This document shows, one piece after another, positions 1 through 10,739 of a stretch of DNA of 64,000 nucleotides. The translations under genes were made by a program, and so were the position numbers. The stretch is from contig JAGPYM010000035.1 of NCBI GenBank assembly GCA_020736575.1, positions 62,001-126,000 on the forward strand. The letters are read 5' to 3'. Source of the DNA: Thelonectria olida. Taxonomy: Eukaryota; Ascomycota; Sordariomycetes; Hypocreales; Nectriaceae. The notes under the pieces were generated by a model. It did no database searches and was not told the origin of the DNA. It worked only from the letters and a program-made list of their open reading frames with translations. The first letter of the stretch is position 1. The number at the start of each line of letters is the position of its first letter.

Positions 1-287
1 GCGAGACGCCCGTGTCGCCGCCGAAGGCGCTATTGATAACGTGGGGAAATCTGGAGCAGGATTACGAGAGACAGCCCAACGAGACGGATGAGGACTTTGA
101 GCACGAGAAGAAGGAGTGGGACGAGAGGAAGATGAGGGACAATGCGCTGGAGCTGGCCGAGCGGGTGAAGGATTGCCCGAGCATCAAGAGCGTTTGGCAT
201 TGGGAGTTCCAGGGCGAGGATCATGGCAGCGCGGCTGTTACGGGACTCCAGAAGGGCTTGATGAAGTTTCTGGTGAACAAAATGTAA
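1..287 (+). CDS. Siderophore esterase (IroE-like), C-terminal part, cut by window edge
   Basis: The frame is open from base 3 to a TAA at 285-287, about 94 codons, so this is the last exon or exon part of a gene that starts outside the window. The end carries a W-H-W-E-F-Q-G-E-D-H-G-S-A-A block; the His in E-D-H-G is where the catalytic His of alpha/beta-hydrolase esterases of the IroE/Fes type sits, and the preceding acidic stretch and closing G-L-Q-K-G-L-M-K-F-L fit fungal members I know from this family. Such enzymes hydrolyse ester bonds of siderophores such as triacetylfusarinine and release iron inside the cell. Catalytic Ser and Asp are outside the window. A GTG at 12 is internal, not a start. 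The family call is from remembered similarity and is fairly secure; the substrate is inferred. Confidence 0.65.
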   Translation, partial: ETPVSPPKALLITWGNLEQDYERQPNETDEDFEHEKKEWDERKMRDNALELAERVKDCPSIKSVWHWEFQGEDHGSAAVTGLQKGLMKFLVNKM

Positions 288-1102
288 AAAGGAGGTGGGA
301 TATTAGAAGCCGAAGCATTCATGGGCCACGGCAAAGTGCCATCTCAGCATGAGTTCAGATGCATCATGCGTGAGGAATATCGGGACTTGGGGTATCGAGT
401 ATGAAACAAACGACATACTGGTTCGTCGCTACACCTCTACGTCATCAAGCCTGATTCTCCAATATCTCCTTCAACATGGCAATTCCAAGTCACGCTTGAG
501 TTGTCGGGCTTGAAGGCATGTTGGATGAATAAACCAAGTGTTACTGTAGTCCACCTACTTTGCGTAACGTGTTGACTGTGCACTCATCACATTTGAGGGT
601 TACCGATGAGCTCAACCGCCTACTCACATCATGTTAACTTTCGGACCACAGACAGAAAGGCGTGTAGGTCGTCACCTGCTACAAGCACCGGGTCAAGGCC
701 CGCGGCGTTTCGGTTTCACCTCCTTCTCCGAATTGACCATTGGCATCTGACAAGTCTTCGTTCTTATCAATGGGCTCAGGCCTCAGCTTCTCCATCTACT
801 CTTATTCTTATTGGTCGGCCCCGGAGCGGATGCAGTGCTCTTAATGATCAGACATATGGAATCGAGCTTCGTCTACTTAGGTCAGGCTCTTAGAGACAGA
901 TCTTGCCAACATGACTAGTGTACAGAAGACGCAGAAATCGTTCTATCTAACAAGATCATTAGTGGAATTGACGTTATCATAAATAACGGACGGTTAGAGC
1001 AGGTTCGAAGGGCTTGTGGGTTGCAACGACTCGTTTTACGCGTGCACCATATAGTTTCCCGCAAGGTCTTGTTATTTCATCTTTTCTACCTTGAGCCTTG
1101 CT
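288..1102. other. Intergenic, nothing recognised
   Basis: This lies between two convergent gene ends. The only longer open frames (for example 606-893) show no family resemblance and no plausible codon pattern. It probably holds both 3' untranslated regions. Confidence 0.5.
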
Positions 1103-2642
1103 CTACTCCGCGGTCCAGTGATGCTTTGCGGCGGGGTGATCAGCAGGAGGCCTAGACAATCCCTTCTGCTGATACAGGTTTTCTCTGTACGTGCCGCCGT
1201 CGACAGCATAGTCGTCCCAGAACAGACCTCTCTTCCTCAACACCGGTAACAAGTCGGCAATAACCTCTTCAAACGATCCAGGGAAGAGCGCGTAGGCCAA
1301 GTTGAACCCGTCGACGTCAGCTTCAGCAACCCATCTCTCCATCTCATCTGCAATGTGGTCCGGGGTGCCGATGACGGTCGCACCCAGCCCGCCAACCTTG
1401 ATGTGGTTGGCAACCGTGTGCTTGGTCCACTTGGGAACGCCAGGCAACGACTTGGACCAGGCCTCGACGGCAGAGCGGATGGCGTTGGACTCGACGTATC
1501 GCAGCTCTTCGTCGTCGCCGTACTGCGCAAGGTCGATACCCGTCCAGCCCCCAAAGAGCGCCAGCGCGCCGTCCTCAGATCCGTAGCTGACGTATTCCTC
1601 GTACTTGGCCTGGGCCTCCTCCTGTGTCTTTCCGATGATGGGGCAGAACAGGGCCAAGAACTTGATTGAGTTGGGATCTCGCCCGAACTGTTCCTTGGCT
1701 AGAGCGCGGACTTCGGCCACGTTCTTGGCGATGACGGGCGGGCTGTGTCCCGCAACGAAGATGGCCTCGGCGTGCTTCGCGGCAAAGTTCTTCCCAGCTC
1801 TGGAGGTGCCAGCTTGTAGGATCACAGGAGTACGCTGAGGCGAGGGCTGGCAGATGTGAGGACCTGGGACATTGTAGTATTTTCCTGTGTGGTTGATCAG
1901 GCGGACCAGGGCAGGGTCAGTGTAAATGCCCTTCTCACGGTCCAACTTGACTGCGTCGTCTCTCCAGGATGATTGCCTTTGATTTAATGAGTTGGGGAGA
2001 TAGAAATCGGCATCTGAAGACTTACCATAGCTTGTAAGTCACGTCGACGTACTCCTCAGCGATGGCATATCGCTCATCGTGACTAGGCTGTTCGGTGTGA
2101 CCCAGGTTTCTCGCAGCCGAGTCCAAATAACCGGTAACAATGTTCCAGCCCAGTCTTCCTCCAGTGAGGTGGTCGACAGTACTCAAACGTCGTGCAAGAT
2201 GGTAAGGCTGCTCGTAGGTAGTAGCCACTGTGACGCCGAAGCCGATATTTTTTGTTGCCGCTGCCATTGCGGGAACAATGGCAAGAGGCTCATTGACGGG
2301 CCATTGCGCGCCGGAAACGATGGCAGGATCCGGGTTCTTGGGCCCCTTGTAAACATCATAAGAGCCCTATATGTGTTGTTAGAGTTGGATATTTGCGTCG
2401 GGAAGAATAATGCGTATCTGACTTACAAGCACATCGGCAATGAAAATACCATGGATCTTTCCCTTTTCGAGCGTCTGCGCGAGCTTCACCCAATGAGAAA
2501 TGTTGTTGAATTCCCATGAGCGATCTTGAGGGTGTTGCCAGAGACCAGGGGACTGATGCCCACTGCACGACTCGACAAAGGCATTAAGAATGAGTTGCTT
2601 CTTTGGCTTTTCAGAGCCTGAAGCTGGTGCAGAGGATGCCAT
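1103..2642 (-). CDS. FMN-dependent monooxygenase, NtaA/SnaA/DszA family (luciferase-like)
   Basis: Three exons on the minus strand: 2642-2427, 2366-2026 and 1976-1103, giving 476 residues, the usual length for this family. The introns are 60 and 49 nt with GTAAGT donors. The N-terminus has L-I-L-N-A-F-V-E..S-G-H-Q-S-P-G-L-W and H-G-I-F-I-A-D-V-L, and exon 2 has N-I-G-F-G-V-T and G-R-L-G-W-N-I-V-T-G, all hallmarks of nitrilotriacetate monooxygenase/DszA-type flavoproteins. These use FMNH2 from a separate flavin reductase to open C-N or C-S bonds of xenobiotics, sulfones or sulfonates. The start ATG at 2642 is the only one that keeps the conserved N-terminus. It is divergent from a DszC-like gene 1.1 kb away, which suggests shared regulation and an organosulfur or xenobiotic substrate; the exact substrate cannot be read from sequence. 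Confidence 0.9.
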
Positions 2643-3787
2643 TGTGCTTCTGGATGCAGTTTCTTGGCTTGACTTGGCGTGGGTGAATGGAGTTGAGGAG
2701 TATAGGGAATTGTGCTGTCTTTACGCAAATTGCCGTATATTTTCTACACCCATCAAGGTGACATGAACTACTTCATTCGTTGTAGCTACCTGATAGTGAA
2801 TTGCGCAATCCCTCGTGCCTTGATGCAAGACCCGGTTGCACAATTCATCCATCGCAATCGCGTGCTTCATGGTGGGGGACCTGACGTTCCCATTTTCCCC
2901 GCGTTCGCACGCTCGGGCTTGGAGTCATGTTAGTCTAAGAAGAAGCGGCCGAGATCCCAGTGAGGTACATAGGAATGGGCTCATCAGAAAGGATCAAAGC
3001 TCTTTGGAAAGCTTGAATGCCCCCTGAAGCTTTGGATCATCATTCAAGAAGAGCATTTAGGCCAAGAAGCAAGCATAAGGGGCATAGATGAACATTTGGC
3101 TCTGCAATTTAGGTCAAATCTCAGAGTCGAAGGATTCCAAGCTAGCAGCGCTGATCAAGGACCAGGCTCACAAATTGGACGAGAATCCAACCGCGAGCAC
3201 TCATATCTTTTAACTCAATGGAAGAAAACATGATCCCTCCAGCCGGCATCTCATACCTAGGATCAAGGGCAATCTAGATCTCCATCCTACAATTGACCAT
3301 TGCCGAAATGTCCCGAGCAAGCTCATCATCCTAGCACCATAAGACGTCAACGCCATCAAGGACCTTTGAAACCCAATCAGACCCACCACACTGAGATAAG
3401 ACCCAGTGGGCAATTGAGACGTCAATTGTCGAATCACAGGCTGTTGCTCAAGGTTGGGTCCATCTTGGCCGTTCTCTACATACACCATCAGCTGAGCAAG
3501 CTCGTCATGAACATCCAATGCCGTTGCTTCCTTTGGAGCGCCTCACCGAAAGCATGCATATGAACTTCACGGCGCGTTGCGTAATAACGATATACCATCC
3601 TAGAGAAACGCAATGCGTGTGACAAGGTTGTTCAATGCTGCGGCTGCCAGTATAAAGCCACACGTGCATCACTTGACATAGTCGATGCAGCATCGACGAA
3701 CTCCTGCATCTCATAAAGCACTTAATTGAACCGTTGCCTTCAACTGAAAAGACCACTTTCGAGAACTCCCCTCACCAAGTCTATTCA
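2643..3787. promoter_or_regulatory. Intergenic region between divergent monooxygenase genes
   Basis: About 1.1 kb separates the two divergent start codons, so both promoters must lie here. I see no repeats or known operator that I can support. A minus-strand open frame at 3210-3518 looks mildly protein-like but has no ATG start and no family I recognise. Confidence 0.5.
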
Positions 3788-5235
3788 ATGGCCGAGGAAA
3801 CTTTTGCAACCTCCGACCCTGCAGTCTACAAAGAGTATGAGAGCAAGTGGTCTGCACTGCCAAAAGATGAAGCAGAATGGATCCAACGAGCCAAAGATGT
3901 CGCTGAAGTCCTGAAGAAAGATGTTGCCGCCCGAGAAAAGGAGAACAAGTCTCCCAAGGCTGAAGTTGCTCTCCTCAAACATTCGGGTTTGTTGAAAGCC
4001 CTCGGCCCTGCCAAATATGGCGGCGGCGAACAACCATGGACTGTCGGCTATCGGCTGATCCGGGAAGTTGCCAAGGGGGATGGGTGAGTCTGTCCGGCCC
4101 TCGGTACTTCTTCCTTCCTAATTTTTATCCTTAGGTCCATTGGTATGCTACTTGGCTACCACTTGATTTGGTCAGAAACTGCCAATGTCTTTGGCTCTGC
4201 AGAACAGGCAGATAGAGTCCAAAAGAACATCATCACCAATAACTACATTGTCGGCGGAGCTGTTAACCCTCGGGACAATGACCTCACCATCAAGCCTGAC
4301 GGAGACAAGCTCATCTTTGACGGCTTCAAAAACTTCAGCACCGGCGGTGTCATCTCTGATCTCACCGTCTTGGAAGGTGTTGTCGCTGACACTGAAGATC
4401 ACATCTTTGCCTTTGTACCCACGAACCAGCCAGGCCTCCAGTTCAAGCACAACTGGGACAATGTCGGTCTGCGGCTGACAGAGTCTGGGGGCGTCAAGAT
4501 TGACAAGGTCGAGGCTTCTTGGACTGATGCGCTTGGCTGGGATCCAGAGACCAAGAAGCCCGATCCGAACATTCTGGGAGTTCCTCTTGCGAGCATCTTC
4601 CTCCCGCTGTAGGCCGTCCCCGAGCTGACTAATATATATCAGATGCTAATTTGCCTTCCAGGATTCAACTCAACTTTGCAAACTTTTACATCGGCATCGC
4701 CTGGGGCGCTCTCGATTTCGCGTCCGAGTACACGCGTAAGAACACCAGAGCCTGGCCCTTTGGCGGCGACGTAAGTTCTCGGCTTGACCCATTCCTTGGT
4801 GCTTGCGCTCATAACAGAATATAGAACAAAGACAAGGCAGAAGACGAATTCTATATTCTGCAGACCTATGGCAACTTTTACGCACACTTGCGAGCGGCCA
4901 CTGCTCTCGCCGACAAGGCCAACGCGGAGGCTGCTCGTCTCCACGCCAAGTACGTCAACCCCGAGAACCGCGCCAAGTTCACGCCCGAGGAGCGCGGCGA
5001 GTTTGCGGAATGGGTTGCTAGCACCAAGGTGGTAGCCACCGATACCAGTCTGCGCGTCACGGCTGGCGTCTTTGAGGTGACTGGATCCAGGTCGACCGCC
5101 AGCAAGGTTGGCCTGGATCGATTCTGGAGGGATGTGCGGACTCATACTCTGCATGACCCTGTTGCGTATAAGAACCGCGAGCAGGGGCGATATTATCTAC
5201 TTGGAGAGGCCCCGGAGCCAACTTGGTATACCTAA
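3788..5235 (+). CDS. DszC/acyl-CoA-dehydrogenase-fold flavin monooxygenase
   Basis: Four exons: 3788-4083, 4135-4608, 4662-4770 and 4825-5235, 429 residues. All junction phases agree, and the introns (51, 53 and 54 nt) have CTGAC/CTAAT-like branch sites. The ATG at 3788 is used because the frame upstream has only a TTG. The order of helices and blocks, including L-G-Y-H-L-I-W..N-V-F-G, G-G-A-V-N-P-R-D-N-D-L, F-S-T-G-G-V-I-S-D, N-W-D-N-V-G-L-R-L-T-E-S-G and F-Y-I-G-I-A-W-G-A-L-D-F-A, is that of DszC/SfnC-like members of the acyl-CoA dehydrogenase fold. These bind FMNH2 and oxidise sulfur compounds such as dibenzothiophene to sulfones or act in sulfone/sulfonate use; they are not beta-oxidation enzymes. 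Its divergent neighbour is the NtaA/DszA-type enzyme, the functional partner type in bacterial desulfurisation. Substrate is unknown. Confidence 0.85.
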
Positions 5236-5475
5236 GCTGTCTTGTAGACTAGTTCAGCTCTCGATCACATCAACGTGGTACTGGGGACTGGACGAGAAGA
5301 CGCTATAGCATGCGCGAATATTACGCAGATCAATAATGACATATTCTCCCTTATTCTAGTACTTTTATCCTTCTTTGATAGTGATGTATTATACTAGTAG
5401 TAGGCAATGCTGACGATAGTTCCCATGCAACATCGTCTGGTAGATCTGGCGGGAGCCTTGCAGAGCATTGAAATG

Positions 5476-6303
5476 TCATAGAGCTCCAAACTCCCGAATG
5501 CGTTGTGCCGCTTCCTGGCGCTGATACCAGTCGACGTGTTCCAAGTCAACAATAACAAGTGGGTTCTCTGCCTCTTCTCGACTCCTCACAGTGACACCCC
5601 TACTCCCTCCCCTCCAGACTGGTATCATTCCCGGCGCATACTCGTAGTCCCATTCGTAAGTATACCACCATCCCGTCTCCTTGTTGCTTCGAATAGCATC
5701 TAGATCGTCGCCATCAAAACCGGTCCAGTTCGCTTTGCATTCTTTACCCATTCTCTTCATGTCATTTTCCACATGATTTGCCTCGACCATGGCCTCCTCC
5801 CCCGGCTTGTCGAGAAAACACCCGCTGCAGATAGCCCTCCCAGCAGTTGTGCGTCCCCAGCGCGCAAAGCTGTTGTGGCACCACTCGCAGATTCCCGTCT
5901 CGACCCCGTCGACTTTCAATTTCCTCGTATAAACGCTGAGTCGGGTTCGGTGGGAATTCACTGGAATCTCCAAGCGCCAGCGACCCCATCCGTCGTGCCC
6001 GAATTCCGCAACTTGACAATCCACGCACGAGCGAAACTCAGGTTTGCTCGTCTTTTGTCTATCAGTAAAAGCCGATGCGAGGCGCATGCGTGCGCAATAG
6101 ACGCAGACAAGACGACGTCGCTTTACGGCCCATGCCGAGTCCTCTGCGGCGACAAGATCGATATAGTCTGAGGACTGGGCGGGTATGAGGGAAGCGAGAA
6201 TTCGGCATGTAGCTCGCGCATGGGCTGTGTCGGGGAACTGGAGATATTCAATGATGAGTTGGAGGAGCTCCAGTGGGAGTTCAAAGAGGAGGGAGGGAGC
6301 CAT
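5476..6303 (-). CDS. F-box domain protein
   Basis: A single exon of 275 residues with an ATG at 6303. Residues about 5-40 (L-F-E-L-P-L-E-L-L-Q-L-I-I-E-Y-L followed by A-R-A-T-C-R-I-L) form an F-box, the Skp1-binding motif of SCF ubiquitin ligases. The middle contains several Cys pairs (C-V-Y-C, C-V-D-C, C-E-W-C, C-S-G-C) that could bind zinc, a layout common in fungal F-box proteins of unknown target. The C-terminal part has W-W-Y-T-Y-E-W-D-Y-E-Y. No other domain is visible. It is expected to pick an unknown substrate for ubiquitination; the target is not inferable. The neighbours do not suggest a shared pathway. Confidence 0.75.
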   Translation of the reverse strand: MAPSLLFELPLELLQLIIEYLQFPDTAHARATCRILASLIPAQSSDYIDLVAAEDSAWAVKRRRLVCVYCARMRLASAFTDRQKTSKPEFRSCVDCQVAEFGHDGWGRWRLEIPVNSHRTRLSVYTRKLKVDGVETGICEWCHNSFARWGRTTAGRAICSGCFLDKPGEEAMVEANHVENDMKRMGKECKANWTGFDGDDLDAIRSNKETGWWYTYEWDYEYAPGMIPVWRGGSRGVTVRSREEAENPLVIVDLEHVDWYQRQEAAQRIREFGAL

Positions 6304-7185
6304 GGTCGATGGACTGAATGAGAAGTTGCTGATGCTCCTGACTAGATATCTGGTGTTACTAGGTGCTCCCTTTCGTATTTATTCTTTCGAGACGGCATTC
6401 CAGAGTCGATCCTTTGCTACTACTGCCATCAATGATTGTGGCGAAGGCTCGGACTGTCAAAGATGGGCCTATCGGATCCTCTCGCATAATCCTTTCCCAA
6501 TATAACTGTCGGCGCCGGAGGCTGAGAAGGTGGCAGGGAATAAGACCGGCCATGTGAGTCAGCCGGCATCACAGTCCACTTTATTTACCACCTGACTTAA
6601 TAATTTCTTAATAAAAGAAGTCTAATTAATTAGCTATGAGAATTTTAGGGCGTTTTTGGTTTAAAAAACCCATACTTTAAGGCGCGATGGTGGGCACGTT
6701 TAGATGCCATGTTAGAGTCGACAAATAAGAAGGAACGACTCGAACAGCTGCTCAATCACACGCAATTTGCACCAGCCTTCGATGCATTCCGCCACATTCC
6801 GCCTCGGCAGATTATACGCGTACGAGCCCAGGCACCCTTCCCCCATATAATACGAGATACCTAGTACTAGCCTAAAGATAGTTCGAGGAAGTTTGTAATA
6901 TCCTATGTATCGTACGGTGCTAGAGATAGAAAGAGTTCTCTAATTCAACCATATGGTGGATACGAATGATTGATCATTTAGATTGCTACCTGAATGTTCA
7001 CTTTTTGAAATGATAAGATATAGATCCCTCTGCATTCGCAAAATAATATTGGGAAAACCCAGTGGGAAAACCAATATTGAGGGACAAAGAAATGGCAGAC
7101 CCTTGCAGTGCGAAGTCAGGGCAAGAGGTAAGTATCATACGCAGCCAGTTGTGTGCACGGTAAACCTCTCCAAGTTCGCCAGCCA
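6304..7185. other. Intergenic, AT-rich in part
   Basis: This contains an AT-rich stretch near 6590-6680 with a small inverted motif (GGTTTAAAAAACC). A frame around 6710-6850 reads like a short relic of coding sequence but is too short and undistinguished to assign. Possibly an old transposon scar; nothing firmer can be said. Confidence 0.35.
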
Positions 7186-7761
7186 TTAGAGCCGGGTAAC
7201 CTGATACCAAACGGTGGCGCGGAACCGAGTATCCCCCAAATTCCAGCTATGGTATCGCCACGCCCTCCCGTCAGCCTTGTCCAAGTTCTGCGGGGTCCAG
7301 TCGACGCCCGAGTTGATGATGATGTCGTCGCCATCGAAGAGGTCATCTTCCGCGAGTAAGACGCGGAAATTCGTCGGAACCCCGGTCGACTCATGGGTGA
7401 ATTCGGACAGGAACCGGCCTAGGCCCCCGTTTTCGGTGGCCCACGACTTCTTGACCGGCATCTCCACGTCGATCTCTCTGGAGGTGGCCGGCGAGGCGCA
7501 CGGATTGAATCGGATGTAACCCTGGAGTTCGCACTCGTCGCCCGGGTCATCGCCAGTGGAGATCATGAAGACCTTGACGTGGGTGCGGAATTTGTCGAAA
7601 TGGGGAACGACAGCCCTCGTCTGCGCAGTAGTGCTGACGTCTCTTCCATGGTTGTTTTCCGCGACCTCGGACTTTCCGAGCTTAGTGGCGAAGGTGATGC
7701 GCCGAGTGTTGGCCAAGTCTTTAAGGTCGCGTCTTGGAGAGGCAGATGGAGTTGTTGCCAT
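7186..7761 (-). CDS. Hypothetical protein, 191 aa, beta-rich
   Basis: A single exon read from the ATG at 7761 (context ACAATGG). An in-frame GTG at 7785 is upstream and not used. I do not recognise the family. The N-terminal 45 residues are polar and look disordered. The rest alternates short hydrophobic strands and Gly/Asp turns (V-K-V-F-M-I-S-T-G-D-D-P-G-D-E, L-Q-G-Y-I-R-F-N, F-R-V-L-L-A-E-D-D-L-F-D-G-D-D-I-I-I-N-S) and ends with F-R-A-T-V-W-Y-Q-V, which suggests a beta-sandwich. There is no signal peptide or membrane segment. Codon use is GC-rich like other real genes here. It lies at the left edge of the repeat-rich block. Confidence 0.6.
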   Translation of the reverse strand: MATTPSASPRRDLKDLANTRRITFATKLGKSEVAENNHGRDVSTTAQTRAVVPHFDKFRTHVKVFMISTGDDPGDECELQGYIRFNPCASPATSREIDVEMPVKKSWATENGGLGRFLSEFTHESTGVPTNFRVLLAEDDLFDGDDIIINSGVDWTPQNLDKADGRAWRYHSWNLGDTRFRATVWYQVTRL

Positions 7762-9692
7762 TGTCAGAGATTGTTGTTTTCTCACGCCTTTGTCAGTCCG
7801 AGCTCAAGTTCTCTTAACGTAGTAGGGGCTGATTGTCTTACTTCCAGAGTGTAAGTAGGACGACGTATTGCCTAGACGGAGTAGGATGGGTTTGTTTGAA
7901 TGTCAGGGTGGTATGTTAGAGCTGCCATGCCCGTGTTTATATAGACGTAGGGGGCCATGCGCAGACGGGGCATATGACATGAGATGAGACAAAACACCTT
8001 GCGTGAACCAGCTTCTTCTCTTCGGGTTATTCTCTCAAATTGATCATGCATGATTTCATGTCCAAGGTGTTTCAGCCCAGCAAGCCGACGTCATTCCAAG
8101 GTTCCGCTGCTTGCAACCACATGTATCTTCATCTCCCATTCGGAGTTGCTTCTCTCATGGGAAGCTTTCAGGAGCCAGCCATATGCAAGCCCTGTTCTCT
8201 TGCGGTACATTTCCAGCTTCTCCGAGCACTGCGGAGCCAATCATCAGATGTTTCCGAGCTCCTTTGCTTCGCTGCAAGAATATGTGCGATTTCACATTCA
8301 CTGATCATGATTGCATCATGAAATAGTCAATTAATTCGCCTCGTAACTTTCCAGCTCTTTGCTCGGTTCTCATGTCTGGGCAGTGATATGCGGTGCTACA
8401 GTAAGTGCGCAATAAAACACGTACAGGCAGGGCAAACTAGGGAAGAGGATGTAGGGAGATGCGAGGACGGCGAAGGAGTGGCCCAAGGGCTGCGGTGCCT
8501 AGATGATAGGAGAAAAGGATACACCTTGAGGCATCAACGTGGATCAGGACTACTTGCTCAGCTGGCCAGCTTTGCCGCCGCAGGTGATACATAACATGGC
8601 GATGCCGGCAGCGTTGCAATATTGCTTGATGAATGTGTGGTGCGGGCCGGGAGTGGTGAGGAAGCGAGAAGATACGATGATTGGCTTTTTTGCAGGGGCT
8701 CTCAAAATAAGGTGTAAATTATTTTACGGACCAACTTGTCAAATTGGGTGATTCAAATCTACCATTCAAGAAGAGTGCTTTCATTCGTACGCCGCTACAC
8801 AAACGACGCATGCTGAGCGTTTGGCAGACGCTTCTCATTTCGGCGTTACAGTTGTCGACCAGGGCAAATGAAAATATGGCTTTCCACGCACCGGCACTTG
8901 CCGCAAGGAAGCATTTCCTAACTTCCAATTGGTCCTTTAGAGTTGTGAGCGGGGTCACCTTGCTGCCGTATCGACGTCGTGTTGCTGTCATTCTGCGATT
9001 AAATCTACTGGTATTCCGGTTCCTGCTGGCCTCGCAGTACCTGCACGACGGGATTCTCCGCCCTGGTAGCCACCAGTGCAACAATATTAACTTTAACTTA
9101 TAATAAGAGTTCTATGTAGGCTGGCTGACATGAGGTGATTTAGTCCTCCGGCCGTTCTCGAATCGATTCCACTGGAGTGATAGGAGATGGTTAAATATTT
9201 ATGGTCGTATCTCATGGAATATGTAGGTACAGTGGGCAGTTAATTACTAAAGATGATGCAATACGAAAATTTCTCGCTCCGGCGAGCATGGGTTGTGGAA
9301 CCTAACTAACTACTGGACGGTTGGTGACTGACGAGGCGTTCCTCCTGGGCAATTGAAACGACTGAGAGTGTTACTAATAGTCGATAAGATCGTAGATCAT
9401 GGAGTACCCTTTAGACAGCTCCATTCTCAGGTGCTCACATGCTCGGCAAGCCAAACATCAGGCAGAAGAATGTATAATGAGTGTAACGCTATTGTGCCGT
9501 TCTATCTCATGCGTAGATGCTTCACAGCTTGAGCACACCGAACAACGGATAATCGCCAATTTGAACTTCCGAGGCGCACCATCAGACGCAAGTTCTCTTA
9601 GCTCCTGAGGCTCTATGTGCAAATGATCGGAAAGTGTACCATAACGCAAATCACACACACCGAGCAACCAAGACAACACATGTGTGGGTTGT
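7762..9692. other. Gene-poor stretch, no supported gene
   Basis: Nearly 2 kb with many short open frames on both strands, none showing family motifs, consistent splicing or a plausible start. The base composition is near 48 percent GC by eye and not strongly RIP-like. The part near 7762-7900 is likely the promoter and 5' UTR of the minus-strand gene to the left. Confidence 0.4.
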
Positions 9693-10224
9693 GGGCTGGC
9701 AAGTCAGGATTCTCCAGCCTGGTGTCGGCTCGCGGCAGATCTTTGTAGCCTGCCGGTTTAAGATTAAGGTTCGATAGTTGACATTGAGGCTGAGATATAT
9801 ATAAGTTATGCTAAATATGACTGGATGTTAGCCTTGTAGGTCTGTCTTGTTCTAGATTCTCTGTAGCTCGCTCTGTTGCATCTCATGTCGGAAAGTCCCG
9901 AAGCCAGTGTAACAGTCCATGACTAGATCCTGAGTCACTCTGTTCCTCTGCCAGGGATATCACTCCCTGCGGGGCCTCGCCCGTGCGGATCCCTGGCTTG
10001 ATATTATGCCTGAAAACGTCACACATCAGACAGAATGACACTAGAATGGCCTCAAGTCACAGAATTTTAGTTCCTATAACATATTAAAAAGCTATTTCTA
10101 CCTGGTAGATAATATCCTACAAATTGTCTCCCACTACCCTTAAGATTAGCGTCGCTAACTTTGGAAAACCGCTATCGAAGATAGGGTTAAGGAAGATGAG
10201 ATAATGGAAACTATAGCTATTTCG
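9693..10224. repeat. Dispersed repeat, copy A (full length)
   Basis: About 530 bp that can be aligned along its whole length with 14360-15011 (copy C) and along its first 210 bp with 13871-14096 (copy B), all in the same orientation. Shared landmarks are GATTAAGGTTCGATA, GTTGAGGCTGAGA, TCGGAAAGTCCCGAAG, GATCCCTGGCTTGA, CTAAGATTAGC and GAGATAATGGAA. The copies differ mostly by C/T and G/A exchanges, as repeat-induced point mutation leaves. No terminal motifs identify the element type; a solo LTR or a non-autonomous element are options. Confidence 0.75.
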
Positions 10225-10640
10225 AGTGTGAACAACACAGCGGCCGGTCCTGTGATGCAACCATCCCGCAAACCTCTCTCACCGACCGCGGAGATATCTG
10301 CTCAGTCCCATACATACAGCTACAGGATGGCGGGTACGATGAGATGTTTAACGGATGAGCATATTGGGGCTTATCCTGCCGAAGACGTGGCTTACTATAA
10401 TTGTCACCCCCCAGCGCCGGGTCGATTTGGACTTAGTTTTGCATTTGTCAAACTTAGTGCCTTGAAATTGAAGTCATAGAAGATCTTGATTTCTAACTAC
10501 ACTGTAGGAAAGGAAGGTTTTTATATGCTAGGAAATAGGGCAAATGTGTAGCCTAGAACAGGCAGCTGCAGCTGCCTGTTCTTTTCATCACCGCGGTCTA
10601 GCAGCCAGCTTCGGCTGCTTTGGGCTATGATCTTGTTGAT
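10225..10640. other. Intergenic between repeat copy A and NLR relic
   Basis: The short open frame at 10204-10479 starts inside the repeat and shows no recognisable family. The palindromic CAGGCAGCTGCAGCTGCCTG near 10558-10577 is a perfect 20-bp inverted repeat of unknown role. Confidence 0.4.
10560..10577. repeat. Short perfect palindrome
   Basis: Around 10558-10577 the strand reads as an inverted repeat centred on AGCTGCAGCT, flanked by CAGGC and GCCTG. It could be a hairpin or a dimer-binding site; function is unknown. Confidence 0.4.
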
Positions 10641-10739
10641 CCATTTGACAGCATTCGTGCCCTTCATCCATCGCTCGGACACAACTTCTGCTGCAAATTG
10701 AACGCTGAACTTCGCATTGATCGGTCATTGCTTCGGAGA

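Noticed and set aside
3210..3518. 102-residue minus-strand ORF in the divergent monooxygenase promoter
   Set aside because: It starts at TTG and shows no family; only mildly protein-like composition.
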